A DNA stretch of 16,543 bases, taken from assembly GCA_024640585.1 (NCBI GenBank), contig JAHEEQ010000204.1:1-16543 (forward strand). The letters are read 5' to 3'. Below, in pieces: positions 1 to 7,958 of this stretch (its first letter is position 1; every line of letters begins with the position of its first letter). A program made the position numbers and the translations under genes. This DNA comes from Micrococcales bacterium (GTDB taxonomy: Bacteria > Actinomycetota > Actinomycetes > S36-B12 > UBA5976). The notes beneath the pieces are model-generated. The model ran no database searches and had not been told where the DNA came from. It saw nothing but the letters and a program-made list of their open reading frames with translations.

Positions 1-2
1 TG

Positions 3-548
3 CACGATATTGGAAAGCCAAAAACACGTAAGTTCGAAAATGGTGGAGGAGTTTCATTTCATCACCACGAAATTGTTGGGGCGAAACTTGCAAAGAAGCG
101 TATGACGGCATTGCGTTTCAGCAATGAAGAAATAGACAGCGTTTATCGCCTAATTGAATTACATCTGCGTTTTCATGGTTACGGCAGCGGTGAGTGGACC
201 GACTCTGCAGTACGACGATATGTACGAGATGCAGATGAACAACTTGTTCGACTACACAAACTCACACGTGCAGATTGCACAACTCGAAACAAACGTAAAG
301 CAGACAACTTAGCTCACACTTACGATTCGTTAGAAGAAAGAATTGCACAGCTTCAAGCTCAAGAGGAATTGAATGCAATTCGACCAGCACTAGACGGCGA
401 GGCAATCATGCGATTGCTGCAGTTAAAACCAGGCCCACTAGTTGGTAAGGCATACAACTTCCTACTTGAACTGCGCTTGGACAAAGGGCCGATGAGTGAT
501 GATGAAGCTTCACGCGAATTACTTGCATGGTGGGAGCAAAACAAATAA
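3..548 (+). CDS. cca: CCA tRNA nucleotidyltransferase, C-terminal part (5' truncated by window)
   Basis: The reading frame is open from base 3 to the TAA at 546-548, so the ATG at 102 is internal and the true start lies left of the window. The first visible residues are HDIGKP, the metal-binding HD motif of the HD domain that follows the nucleotidyltransferase core in actinobacterial PcnA/Cca proteins. A second His-rich patch (HHHE, about residues 20-23 of the visible part) fits the same fold. The remaining 160 residues are helical and charged, ending in LLAWWEQNK, as expected for the tRNA-binding C-terminal region. The family adds or repairs the 3' CCA end of tRNAs. The catalytic GSxxR and DxD motifs are outside the window, so the assignment rests on the HD part and on the neighbourhood: a cca/pcnA gene lies near ino1 and the oriC flank in several actinobacteria. 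A poly(A)-polymerase-like or other HD phosphohydrolase role is less likely. Confidence 0.8.
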   Translation, partial: HDIGKPKTRKFENGGGVSFHHHEIVGAKLAKKRMTALRFSNEEIDSVYRLIELHLRFHGYGSGEWTDSAVRRYVRDADEQLVRLHKLTRADCTTRNKRKADNLAHTYDSLEERIAQLQAQEELNAIRPALDGEAIMRLLQLKPGPLVGKAYNFLLELRLDKGPMSDDEASRELLAWWEQNK

Positions 549-556
549 TCTCTAAA

Positions 557-590
557 CAAAAACACCGCAGTAAAAACTGCGGTGTTTTTG
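557..590. terminator. Bidirectional intrinsic terminator between cca and ino1
   Basis: A perfect 14-bp inverted repeat (arms CAAAAACACCGCAG at 557-570 and its complement at 577-590) encloses a 6-base A-rich loop. The GC core ACCGCAG is followed by a T-run on both strands (TTTTTG on +, TTTTTG on -). It sits 8 bases after the cca stop and 14 bases from the ino1 stop, so it can end both convergent transcripts. Confidence 0.9.
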
Positions 591-604
591 TATGAAGGGG
601 TTAA

Positions 605-1684
605 TTAACGTTCAACTTTTCCAGTGATGAAATCTTCAACTGCTTGTTTTGCTTCATCATCAGTGTATTGAATTGGTGGAGACTTCATGAAGTATGAAGA
701 AGCAGACAAGATAGGTCCACCGATCTTGCGATCAAGTGCAATCTTGCAGGCACGAATTGCATCGATGATAACGCCAGCAGAGTTTGGTGAATCCCAAACT
801 TCAAGCTTGTATTCCAAGTTCAATGGAACGTTACCGAATGCACGTCCTTCAAGGCGAACGAACGCCCATTTACGGTCATCAAGCCACTTGACGTAGTCAG
901 AAGGACCGATGTGAACATTGCCTTCACCTAAGTCGTGGTGCAATTGTGATGTAACTGATTGGGTCTTTGAGATCTTCTTAGATTCAAGACGATCGCGTTC
1001 CAACATGTTCATGAAGTCCATGTTTCCGCCAACATTAAGTTGGTAGGTGCGATCAACAATTACACCGCGGTCTTGGAACAACTTAGCCAAAACTCGGTGT
1101 GTAATAGTTGCACCAACCTGAGATTTGATGTCGTCGCCAACGATTGGTACACCAGCAGCTGTGAATTTGTCTGCCCATTCTTTTGTACCTGCGATGAAAA
1201 CTGGAAGTGCGTTTACAAAGCCAACGCCTGCATCGATTGCACATTGTGCGTAGTACTTAGCTGCTTCTTCAGAACCAACCGGAAGGTAGCAAACCAAAAC
1301 ATCGACTTTGGTGTCTTGCAAAATTTTTACAATGTCAACCGGTGCTTCGTTTGATTCTTCAATAGTTAAGCGGTAGTACTTACCCAAACCATCAAGTGTG
1401 TGACCGCGTTGAACGGTTACACCTGACTTTGGAACATCACACAATTTAATGGTGTTGTTTTCGCTTGCAAGAATTGCTTCTGAAAGATCTAATCCGACCT
1501 TTTTAGAATCAACATCGAAAGCGGCAACAAACTTCACGTCATTAACGTGGTATTCACCAAACTGTACGTGCATAAGACCTGGAACTGTTTCTTTTGGAGA
1601 TGCGTTCTTGTAGAACTCAACACCTTGGACAAGTGATGCGGCACAGTTACCAACACCAACGACTGCCACTCTGATCTCGCTCAT
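605..1684 (-). CDS. ino1: Inositol-3-phosphate synthase (actinobacterial Ino1 type)
   Basis: The 359-residue protein matches the short bacterial/archaeal Ino1 class (M. tuberculosis Rv0046c is about 367 aa). It converts D-glucose 6-phosphate to 1D-myo-inositol 3-phosphate using bound NAD, the first step toward phosphatidylinositol and other inositol products. Visible features are an N-terminal Rossmann segment ([16 protein letters not shown], residues 6-21), the conserved block [15 protein letters not shown] (183-197), [11 protein letters not shown] (217-227), and the C-terminal block [15 protein letters not shown] (290-304) followed by the helix [12 protein letters not shown]. The ATG at 1684 has an AAGGGA ribosome-binding site about 6 bases upstream and overlaps the padR stop as ATGA, so the two genes are probably translationally coupled in one operon. 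Its transcript should stop at the hairpin at 557-590. Expression is plausibly controlled by the PadR protein encoded just upstream (inference). Confidence 0.95.
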   Translation of the reverse strand: MSEIRVAVVGVGNCAASLVQGVEFYKNASPKETVPGLMHVQFGEYHVNDVKFVAAFDVDSKKVGLDLSEAILASENNTIKLCDVPKSGVTVQRGHTLDGLGKYYRLTIEESNEAPVDIVKILQDTKVDVLVCYLPVGSEEAAKYYAQCAIDAGVGFVNALPVFIAGTKEWADKFTAAGVPIVGDDIKSQVGATITHRVLAKLFQDRGVIVDRTYQLNVGGNMDFMNMLERDRLESKKISKTQSVTSQLHHDLGEGNVHIGPSDYVKWLDDRKWAFVRLEGRAFGNVPLNLEYKLEVWDSPNSAGVIIDAIRACKIALDRKIGGPILSASSYFMKSPPIQYTDDEAKQAVEDFITGKVER

Positions 1685-2262
1685 GAGATTCCCTTCAAAT
1701 TTGTTACTTGATTATTACTGCGACTTTCTGCTGCTATTAATTCGTCAATCCAACGCAGTTCGTTTTCAACACCGTCTAGACCATGCCGTTGTAATTCAAT
1801 TGTGTAGCGATCAATACGTTCACGAGCTTGCGCAACGCTCTCGCGAAGTGTTGCTCTACGTTCTGCAAGACGTGATCGGCGACCTTCAAGAATCCGGCGA
1901 CGAACTTCGCTTTCAGTAGTAGAGAAGAACGCAAACCGAACCCCAAAACCTTCGTCATCCCAAGTTTCTGGACCTGACTCGGCCAACAGGTCCGCTAAAT
2001 GCTGTTTGCCAGCAGTAGTCAGGCTGTATGTGATTCGAGCGCGTTTGGTGGATAGTGCTGGACCTGGAGCCGAGTCATTCCCGGTTTCACTGATGTATCC
2101 AGCTTCCGATAGCTGTCTAAGTGCTGGGTAGAGCGCCCCATAAGAGATCGCTCGCAAAGCACCTAACAAAGTGGAAAGTCGCTTGCGTAGCTCATATCCG
2201 TGAAGTGGGCACTCTTGAAGAAGTCCAAGAATGGCCAGCTCAACGGCTGAAGACTTGCGCAT
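1681..2262 (-). CDS. PadR-family transcriptional regulator
   Basis: A 193-residue protein with the PadR layout: an N-terminal winged helix (residues about 5-95, with [25 protein letters not shown] and the wing [19 protein letters not shown] region) and a C-terminal, Arg/Glu-rich helical dimerisation arm (about 120-190). I chose the ATG at 2262 because GGGAGG lies 5 bases upstream (2268-2273) and the protein then starts [10 protein letters not shown], like other family members; the in-frame ATG at 2286 lies inside the operator and lacks a ribosome-binding site. The gene overlaps ino1 by four bases, and the pair corresponds to Rv0047c-Rv0046c. Autorepression through the dyad at 2276-2298 is likely, which would also control ino1. 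The ligand or signal is unknown. Confidence 0.9.
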   Translation of the reverse strand: MRKSSAVELAILGLLQECPLHGYELRKRLSTLLGALRAISYGALYPALRQLSEAGYISETGNDSAPGPALSTKRARITYSLTTAGKQHLADLLAESGPETWDDEGFGVRFAFFSTTESEVRRRILEGRRSRLAERRATLRESVAQARERIDRYTIELQRHGLDGVENELRWIDELIAAESRSNNQVTNLKGIS

Positions 2263-2275
2263 TGATACCTCCCAA

Positions 2276-2298
2276 TGATGTATCAAAATGATACATCA
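2276..2298. promoter_or_regulatory. Perfect dyad, probable PadR operator
   Basis: Arms TGATGTATCA (2276-2285) and TGATACATCA (2289-2298) are exact reverse complements separated by AAA. Known PadR operators carry ATGT...ACAT half-sites; here ATGT (2278-2281) and ACAT (2293-2296) are 11 bases apart rather than the often quoted 8. On the minus strand the dyad contains TATCAT (2288-2293), a good -10 hexamer about 25 bases from the padR ATG, so a bound dimer would block that promoter. A third partial copy, TGATAC, occurs at 2263-2268 next to the ribosome-binding site. The repeat is seen; the protein that binds it is inferred. Confidence 0.75.
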
Positions 2299-2347
2299 GA
2301 AAGTTCTATTTGAGCAAATCAAGAGGGCGAGAGCCCAAAATTGTCCG

Positions 2348-2353
2348 TACCCT
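2348..2353 (+). promoter_or_regulatory. Possible -10 element (TACCCT) for a leaderless DUF5318 mRNA
   Basis: TACCCT fits the actinobacterial TANNNT -10 pattern and ends 9 bases before the ATG at 2363, the spacing expected if transcription starts at the A of the ATG. No Shine-Dalgarno sequence precedes that ATG. No clear -35 is visible. The same TACCCTT string is found in the putative rpsF promoter. Confidence 0.3.
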
Positions 2354-2362
2354 TGGCCCGCT

Positions 2363-2860
2363 ATGGCTACTCCGCGCAATAACGCAATCAAAGGCTCACG
2401 ACTTAAATCGAAGAGCTCTGGACCGCTCGCGCCCGAGAAACCAGAAGAAGTGAGCGATCCCAAACAGCCTCGACATGTGGTTGACCATTCTTTAGCTCGG
2501 CGCGAGGCCATTTTGGAAATCAGGCGCACTGCCGGCTTCCATTTTGATGGCGCAGACACAGATCCGTACTTATTGCGGGCAGCGAAATATTATGGACAAA
2601 TCACTGACCGCTTATGTCCTATTTGTAAGAAAACAGTGCTCAATGAACTCACCTATGTATATTCAATTGAACTTGGACATGCCAGCGGCAAAATTGTTAA
2701 GCCAACGGAATTACCACGCATGGCAACGCAGTATGGTTTTTTAAGTATTTACACCGTTGAAGTTTGTCAGGGTTGCGGTTGGAATCATGCGTTGGTTTCG
2801 TATGTTTTAGGTGACGGCAACCCGCGCAAAGCCGCACGTAAACCGCGAGACTTCGCCTAA
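2363..2860 (+). CDS. DUF5318 family protein, double-CxxC zinc-ribbon-like
   Basis: With the ATG at 2363 the protein has 165 residues. Residues 1-40 are Lys/Ser/Pro-rich and probably disordered. The conserved part begins near HVVDHSLARR and contains DPYLLRAAKYYG, CPIC (85-88), a middle segment, and VEVCQGCGWNHALVSYVLG with CQGC at 135-138. The two CxxC pairs suggest a zinc ribbon. The arrangement matches Rv0049 of M. tuberculosis (DUF5318), which also sits directly before ponA1; the function is unknown. The frame is open upstream to an ATG at 2288, but that start lies inside the PadR dyad and would add 25 residues not usual in the family. A GTG at 2477 (just before VDHS) would give a length closer to short homologues, so the start is uncertain. 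It ends two bases before the PBP gene and is probably co-transcribed with it. Confidence 0.8.
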   Translation: MATPRNNAIKGSRLKSKSSGPLAPEKPEEVSDPKQPRHVVDHSLARREAILEIRRTAGFHFDGADTDPYLLRAAKYYGQITDRLCPICKKTVLNELTYVYSIELGHASGKIVKPTELPRMATQYGFLSIYTVEVCQGCGWNHALVSYVLGDGNPRKAARKPRDFA

Positions 2861-2862
2861 TA

Positions 2863-4872
2863 GTGTTTAGTAACACAGTGAAGAAAATCTCAATGCCAAG
2901 CTTTATTAATTACCCACGATACGACCGAGATGGTCTTAGACGATTTATTCCTTCTTGGAAGTTAGTTCTTGGTACCACATTCACAATTGGCTTATTGGGA
3001 TCGCTCGCACTTGCATATTTGGTTTCTATAACTTCAATCCCAACTCCAAATCAAATTTCGTTTGCAAACGCAACAATTGTTTATTACGCAGATGGCAAAC
3101 ATGAGATTGGCCGTATTGGCGAATACAACAGAGTTCAAGTTGATTTGGCGCAAATTCCAGTTGATGTTCAACATGCAGTTCTCGCACTTGAAGATCGCGA
3201 TTTCTACAACCACTCAGGATTTTCCATCACAGGTATTGGTCGCGCGGTTATAAACAACGTCATTGGTGGTAGCCAACAAGGTGGCTCCACAATCACACAA
3301 CAATATGTAAAAAATGCCTACCTTTCCTCTGAAAGGTCGATCACTCGTAAAGTCAAAGAATTAGTTTTGTCGATCAAACTGGAAACGAGTTCTGACAAAG
3401 ACACTATTTTTGAAAACTATTTAAATACTGTGTATTTCGGCCGTGGTGCATATGGAATTGAAGCAGCAGCTCAGGCTTATTTCAGTAAGAATGTTCGTGA
3501 ACTTTCCGTAAGTGAGTCTGCTTTCCTAGCTTCGCTACTCAAATCACCAGAAGGTTTTGCACCAGAAGTTGATTTACCTCGTTTGAAAGAACGTTGGAAC
3601 TCTGCACTCGATGCGATGGTCAGTGCTAGTTGGCTTGATTCCAATACTCGAAATAAAGTGGAATTTCCAACCTATATCGATCGCATGGATGGAAATCGAT
3701 TGGCAGGTCCAAAGGGTTACATACTTGGTGAAGTTTCAAAACGTCTCAACACACTTGGATACGATGATGCAGCACTTGGAGTTGCTGGATTACGAGTTGT
3801 CACAACCATTGAAAAAAAGGCACAAAAAGCGGCTGAAAAAGCCGTACTTCGAGTTGGACCTAAAACCAACACAGAGGGTGTGCGTATTGGTTTGATTGCC
3901 GAACGCCCAGGCACTGGTGAAATAGTTGCAATGTATGGCGGACCAGATTATGTAACTGAGCCATATAACAATGTCACGCAATCAACGGCTCAAGGTGGTT
4001 CAACCTTCAAATTGTTTGGATTGCTTGCGGCAATTGAAAATGGCTATTCATTGGACTACCCACTTCCAGGTAAATCCAAACTCGTCATTAATGGTTATGA
4101 AGTAAATAACTATGCAAGTGAAAAATTTAAGAAATTAAATCTCTTGCAAGCAACAATCCATTCGGTCAACACTGCTTATGTGCAACTCACTTACGATGTT
4201 GGTGTCGAAAATCTGATTGACATTGCAAACCGTTCTGGAATCTCAACAGCTTTGACAGATCCGCACCACGACTTAACTTTCGTTCTTGGTTCTGCCAGCC
4301 CAACCGCTTCAGACATAATTGAAGCGTATGCAACCGTTGCTGCTCAAGGAACTCATGCAAAAGGCTGGTTACTAAAAGAAGTAACCAGTCCAAACGGCGG
4401 ATTGATTTATCAAGGCTCACCAGAAATTTCGAACGCATATGCACCTGAAGTTGCAAGCACAGCAATTTATGCACTGCGTCAAGTAGTTCTGCAAGGAACA
4501 GGTGTGGCGGCAGCTGTTTCGGGTAGAGAGATTGCTGGAAAGACTGGAACTTCATCGAACAATATGTCTGCATGGTTCTGCGGATTTAGTCCGCAATTGG
4601 CTGCAACTGTGATGATGAGTAAGCAGGATGAAAATGGCAATCCAATCTCATTGAACGGCACTGGCGGTCTTGGATCTGTAACAGGTGGTTCTTTCCCAGC
4701 TCGTATCTTCTCAGCATTCATGTCTGCTGCTTTGAAAGATTTACCAAAAGAAAAATTCCCTACTACGACAGCCACACCTTCAAGCACGGTTTTACCTACG
4801 GATTCACCAACCCCAACTGACACGGCAACATCAACTGAAACTGCAACTGAATCAGCAACTGAAACTCCATAA
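2863..4872 (+). CDS. Class A penicillin-binding protein (PonA1-like, bifunctional)
   Basis: The 669-residue protein polymerises and cross-links peptidoglycan outside the membrane. A short basic cytoplasmic end is followed by one membrane anchor (about residues 32-55). The glycosyltransferase GT51 domain has EDRDFYNHSG (110-119, catalytic Glu in ExxxFxxH), GGSTITQQ (140-147), RKVKE and ENYLNTVYFGRGAYG. The transpeptidase domain has all three active-site motifs: STFK (380-383, nucleophile Ser380), SVN (434-436) and KTGT (560-563). The last 40 or so residues form a Thr/Ser/Pro/Glu tail without a fold. The start is a GTG two bases after the DUF5318 stop; an ATG at 2893 (MPSFINYP) is an alternative. 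Position and domain order match ponA1 (Rv0050) and its role in elongation or division is inferred from the family. The PASTA domain of some homologues is absent. Confidence 0.93.
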   Translation: MFSNTVKKISMPSFINYPRYDRDGLRRFIPSWKLVLGTTFTIGLLGSLALAYLVSITSIPTPNQISFANATIVYYADGKHEIGRIGEYNRVQVDLAQIPVDVQHAVLALEDRDFYNHSGFSITGIGRAVINNVIGGSQQGGSTITQQYVKNAYLSSERSITRKVKELVLSIKLETSSDKDTIFENYLNTVYFGRGAYGIEAAAQAYFSKNVRELSVSESAFLASLLKSPEGFAPEVDLPRLKERWNSALDAMVSASWLDSNTRNKVEFPTYIDRMDGNRLAGPKGYILGEVSKRLNTLGYDDAALGVAGLRVVTTIEKKAQKAAEKAVLRVGPKTNTEGVRIGLIAERPGTGEIVAMYGGPDYVTEPYNNVTQSTAQGGSTFKLFGLLAAIENGYSLDYPLPGKSKLVINGYEVNNYASEKFKKLNLLQATIHSVNTAYVQLTYDVGVENLIDIANRSGISTALTDPHHDLTFVLGSASPTASDIIEAYATVAAQGTHAKGWLLKEVTSPNGGLIYQGSPEISNAYAPEVASTAIYALRQVVLQGTGVAAAVSGREIAGKTGTSSNNMSAWFCGFSPQLAATVMMSKQDENGNPISLNGTGGLGSVTGGSFPARIFSAFMSAALKDLPKEKFPTTTATPSSTVLPTDSPTPTDTATSTETATESATETP

Positions 4873-4874
4873 TC

Positions 4875-6002
4875 ATGAATAAAGCGTTGATGACACGTGC
4901 TGCAATTTTCGCGGGCTTGTTCATGATGTTCGCAACATTCTTAATGCACGCGCCTTGTAGAAACTCAAACTACACAGAATCTCAGTTCACTAGTTTTTGC
5001 TACTCAGACATTCCTGTGCAATTCGCTGCGAAGAATTTGCCGCCTGACATTTCGCCGATTCCACATGCATTTATGTGGCTAATTTCAAAAATACCAGGCG
5101 ATTTTTTGGTACATACCGTTTTATTTCAACTTCTAATAAGTGCAGCATTTGTATTCACAACAGTTCTAATCTCGAAATTTCCTGCCCTAAAGCCAAAAGC
5201 TGCAATTTTGTTCGCTTTGATGCCGCTATGGGCATTCACCGCCTTCATTTCAAATGACATGTTTGCGGTGGCATTTGCAACAGCGAGTTTGTACTATTTT
5301 TATAAACGAAGACTGCAAACTTCCGCAATTCTTTCAGGTTTAGCAATTGCAAGCGGTAGTTGGACTTGGATCGTTCCACTTGCGATTTTGATTCAGCTGT
5401 ACAAGTACGCCACTACAAAACACATTGCAAAATACGCAGCAATTTCTACTGCAACAGTTTTAATCTGCAATGTCCCGAGAATTATTGCTCATCAACCTCT
5501 CCTCACATTTAGCGACCAGTATGGTGATGGAACGCCGCTGTACATCTGGTCTCTTTTATCTGATGTCGGCAGCCCGCAGGGTTTGATTTCAATTTGGATT
5601 GGGCTCGCTCTAACTGTTTTCATTATTCGATGGGCAGCAATCTCGGTTTTTGATTTTCGAGTTGAATTATTGATGCTGATATTTGCTTGTATTGGGGTGT
5701 TAACAGACACAAGTATTTCGCCGCAATCGCTTATTCACATCTTGTTCTTATTAGTGATTTCATTCCCAAACGTGAAATATTTATTGCGTACGACAATTCC
5801 AATGATTGTTTACATAATTTCAGTTTGGATGAACTACGAAGGATCTGTTGGAACTCGTGGAATCAATCCAATTAATTATGCAGTTTTCTCGGTCATTCTC
5901 TGGGTTGTAATAATTTCAATTGGTTTTAAAGCTGCCGATTACGCGACTGTTCCAGGAGACGACGAAGTCTTAGCTTCGAGAAATTTCACGGTAGTTCAGT
6001 GA
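4875..6002 (+). CDS. Polytopic membrane protein, divergent GT87-like paralogue
   Basis: A 375-residue, strongly hydrophobic protein with roughly nine or ten predicted membrane segments, starting two bases after the PBP stop. Its first 60 residues (a Cys, then TESQFTSFCYSDIPVQFAAKNL) resemble the N-terminus of the next gene (TETFTNLCYSDVGPLYFGRGL), which shows common ancestry. It lacks the extracytoplasmic stretch containing VEYPVLTG that its neighbour has, and the neighbour's KLFPG and FNKVYSPQY motifs are replaced (SWTWIVPLA; TDTSISPQSL). It may therefore be a catalytically altered or inactive mannosyltransferase-like protein, or a partner subunit of the neighbour. Polyprenyl-phosphate-sugar-dependent glycosyltransfer is known for the family, but the substrate cannot be read from sequence. 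Its stop overlaps the next start in GTGA. Confidence 0.65.
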   Translation: MNKALMTRAAIFAGLFMMFATFLMHAPCRNSNYTESQFTSFCYSDIPVQFAAKNLPPDISPIPHAFMWLISKIPGDFLVHTVLFQLLISAAFVFTTVLISKFPALKPKAAILFALMPLWAFTAFISNDMFAVAFATASLYYFYKRRLQTSAILSGLAIASGSWTWIVPLAILIQLYKYATTKHIAKYAAISTATVLICNVPRIIAHQPLLTFSDQYGDGTPLYIWSLLSDVGSPQGLISIWIGLALTVFIIRWAAISVFDFRVELLMLIFACIGVLTDTSISPQSLIHILFLLVISFPNVKYLLRTTIPMIVYIISVWMNYEGSVGTRGINPINYAVFSVILWVVIISIGFKAADYATVPGDDEVLASRNFTVVQ

Positions 6003-7222
6003 CTAGACAATCAATTATTAAGAATCTTCCCTACGGGATAGGTGCAATTACTGCGATTTTCGGAGCGGCTGGATTATTTCTAAAATCGGCATGCGCGCCT
6101 TTCATGTGGGGAAGCTCCACCGAGACTTTCACAAATCTTTGTTACAGCGATGTAGGCCCACTTTATTTTGGACGGGGCCTTGCGGACCAACTAATTCCTT
6201 ATTTTGAAATTTCAGATCAAACAAGACATGTTGAATACCCTGTCCTAACTGGTTTGCAGATGTGGTTTGCAAATTTGTTGGCGCATTTATCTTCCCAAAA
6301 TCCAGCCGCACTTTTTGTTTACATCACTTGGCTAATGAATCTCGCGATGATTGCAGTCGCAGTCATGATCTTTGCAAAATTACATAAGCCAAATAGTGAA
6401 GCGAATTGGTGGATGGCATTTTCTCCAGCAATCTTTTTTGTTCTCGCGATAAATTGGGATGCACTTCCAGTTCTCGCTTTTGTTGGTGCAATGTTTTACT
6501 GGCAGCGAGATCGCCCTTTCGCAACTGGACTAATGGTCGCAGTCGGAACCGCTGCAAAGTTATTCCCCGGTCTGTTACTCCCTGCTTTGCTACTTGATGC
6601 CCTGCGAAAACGCAAATATTCATCTGCTTTTACTGTTCTTTTAAGCTCTGCATTTTTCTGGTTCTTTATAAACCTACCTGTATTTGTCGGCGCAAATAAA
6701 GGGTGGTGGGAGTTTTACAACTTCTCCAAATCACGTGGGATTGATTTTGGCTCTATTTATCTTGCGCTTAGAAATCTGTTTTCAATCAATGTCTCAACAA
6801 ATCAGGCAAACATAATTGGATTGGTTGCAGTAGCAATCGCACTGCTGATTGCAATTCTTTACCATCGAAAATTGAATGTCGCTGAATCCATGTTATTGCT
6901 ACTCGGCACTTTTTTGCTATTCAATAAGGTGTACTCACCTCAGTATTGGCTTTGGCTCACTCCAGTTGTTGCTCTTGTTTTGCACAAAAGATCTCATTGG
7001 ATTATTTGGAATACAGCCCAATTACTTTATTTCGTTGGCATTTGGCGTTATTTGCTATTTTTGCAAGATTCGAATGCAAGCGGTGCAATTAACCAACAGA
7101 TCTACAGCATCATTTTGCTAATTCAGTGGTTTACAACTGCAGGATTGATTTTTGTGGTAATTAAAAAGGCGACTAGAGGCTCAAGTCGATCACGACAGGG
7201 GCGTGGTCGGATCCGCCTTTAG
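5999..7222 (+). CDS. GT87-type (DUF2029) polytopic glycosyltransferase, Rv0051-like
   Basis: A 407-residue membrane protein with about ten hydrophobic helices. It has the features of actinobacterial GT87/DUF2029 proteins: CYSD followed by an extracytoplasmic loop with VEYPVLTG (Glu79), NWDALPVLAF (Asp154), AAKLFPG (Lys187) and FNKVYSPQYWLWLTP (308-322). Members of this group use polyprenyl-phosphate sugars, for example for mannan or arabinomannan lipids; the acceptor here is unknown. Rv0051 holds the same place after ponA1. The start is a GTG whose last bases form the upstream TGA stop (GTGA), so translation is probably coupled. The C-terminal 17 residues are Arg/Ser/Gly-rich and are encoded within the overlap with xthA on the other strand. 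Confidence 0.8.
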   Translation: MTRQSIIKNLPYGIGAITAIFGAAGLFLKSACAPFMWGSSTETFTNLCYSDVGPLYFGRGLADQLIPYFEISDQTRHVEYPVLTGLQMWFANLLAHLSSQNPAALFVYITWLMNLAMIAVAVMIFAKLHKPNSEANWWMAFSPAIFFVLAINWDALPVLAFVGAMFYWQRDRPFATGLMVAVGTAAKLFPGLLLPALLLDALRKRKYSSAFTVLLSSAFFWFFINLPVFVGANKGWWEFYNFSKSRGIDFGSIYLALRNLFSINVSTNQANIIGLVAVAIALLIAILYHRKLNVAESMLLLLGTFLLFNKVYSPQYWLWLTPVVALVLHKRSHWIIWNTAQLLYFVGIWRYLLFLQDSNASGAINQQIYSIILLIQWFTTAGLIFVVIKKATRGSSRSRQGRGRIRL

Positions 7223-7952
7223 CTTTTCGTTCGTCGCGGTCAATCCAAACATCATTCGCAAGTTTGCTAAAAGTAGAATTTGCATAAACTAAATCAATTC
7301 GCATACCCATACCTTTTTGAAACATTAGTGCTCGGTAATCCCAAAAAGTAAATGGTTTACCTTTTAATGAACGTGGCATGATTTCAGTCAAACCAACTTC
7401 ATTTAGTTGCAAGACTGCTGCGCGTTCGACAGGAGTTACGTGAGTGGCATCTACAAAATCTTTTATATCCCAAACATCATCGTCATTGGGCGCGACGTTG
7501 AAATCTCCAATGATTGCATACGGCTGTTCACTGCTCGAATTTTCGGTTTCCGCATTTTTGCGTAAAGCGTTTAACCAATTAATTTTGTAGTTGAAGTGAT
7601 CGTGATCAACTTCGCGGCCATTAGGTACGTAAACGCACCAAACTCGAACACCACCACAAGTCGCACCAATTGCCCGTGGCTCAATTCCATCTTCGAAAAT
7701 CGGTTGGTCTTTTAGATTTCTAACCACATTTTCCAAACCGACTTTTGAAATGATCGCCACACCATTCCATCTTCCAGTTCCAAGCGCCGCCACTTGATAA
7801 CCAAGCTTTTCGAATTCGGCTGCCGGAAAATTTTCGGTTGTGCATTTGAGTTCTTGCATGCACACCACATCAGGCGAATTGGCCTCCACCCAAGCCACAA
7901 CTCTTTCTAGCCTGGCCCCGATGGAATTAACGTTCCAAGTAACAATGCGCAT
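7173..7952 (-). CDS. xthA: Exodeoxyribonuclease III / AP endonuclease
   Basis: The 259-residue protein belongs to the ExoIII branch of the endonuclease/exonuclease/phosphatase superfamily and acts in base excision repair, cutting at abasic sites and trimming 3' ends. Catalytic residues are in place: Asn7 (TWNVNS), Glu34 (MQELK), Tyr109 (VYVPNG), Asp150 and Asn152 (GDFNVAP), and Asp249-His250 (GGSDHAP). The length is normal for the family. The ATG at 7952 has no ribosome-binding site but lies 6 bases after TAGACT, so the mRNA may be leaderless. The 3' end overlaps the convergent membrane-protein gene by 50 bp; no terminator hairpin separates them. Confidence 0.95.
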   Translation of the reverse strand: MRIVTWNVNSIGARLERVVAWVEANSPDVVCMQELKCTTENFPAAEFEKLGYQVAALGTGRWNGVAIISKVGLENVVRNLKDQPIFEDGIEPRAIGATCGGVRVWCVYVPNGREVDHDHFNYKINWLNALRKNAETENSSSEQPYAIIGDFNVAPNDDDVWDIKDFVDATHVTPVERAAVLQLNEVGLTEIMPRSLKGKPFTFWDYRALMFQKGMGMRIDLVYANSTFSKLANDVWIDRDERKAKGGSDHAPVVIDLSL

Positions 7953-7958
7953 TTGCCG

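Noticed and set aside
1040..1354. Cys-rich 104-residue frame on + within ino1
   Set aside because: It is antisense to a well-conserved ino1 segment, has no ribosome-binding site, and its composition reflects the opposite strand.
2263..2286. padR start at 2286
   Set aside because: That ATG lies in the dyad with no ribosome-binding site; the ATG at 2262 has GGGAGG at ideal spacing.
4187..4573. 128-residue minus-strand frame within the PBP gene
   Set aside because: Leu/Gln-rich shadow of the transpeptidase domain; no family features.
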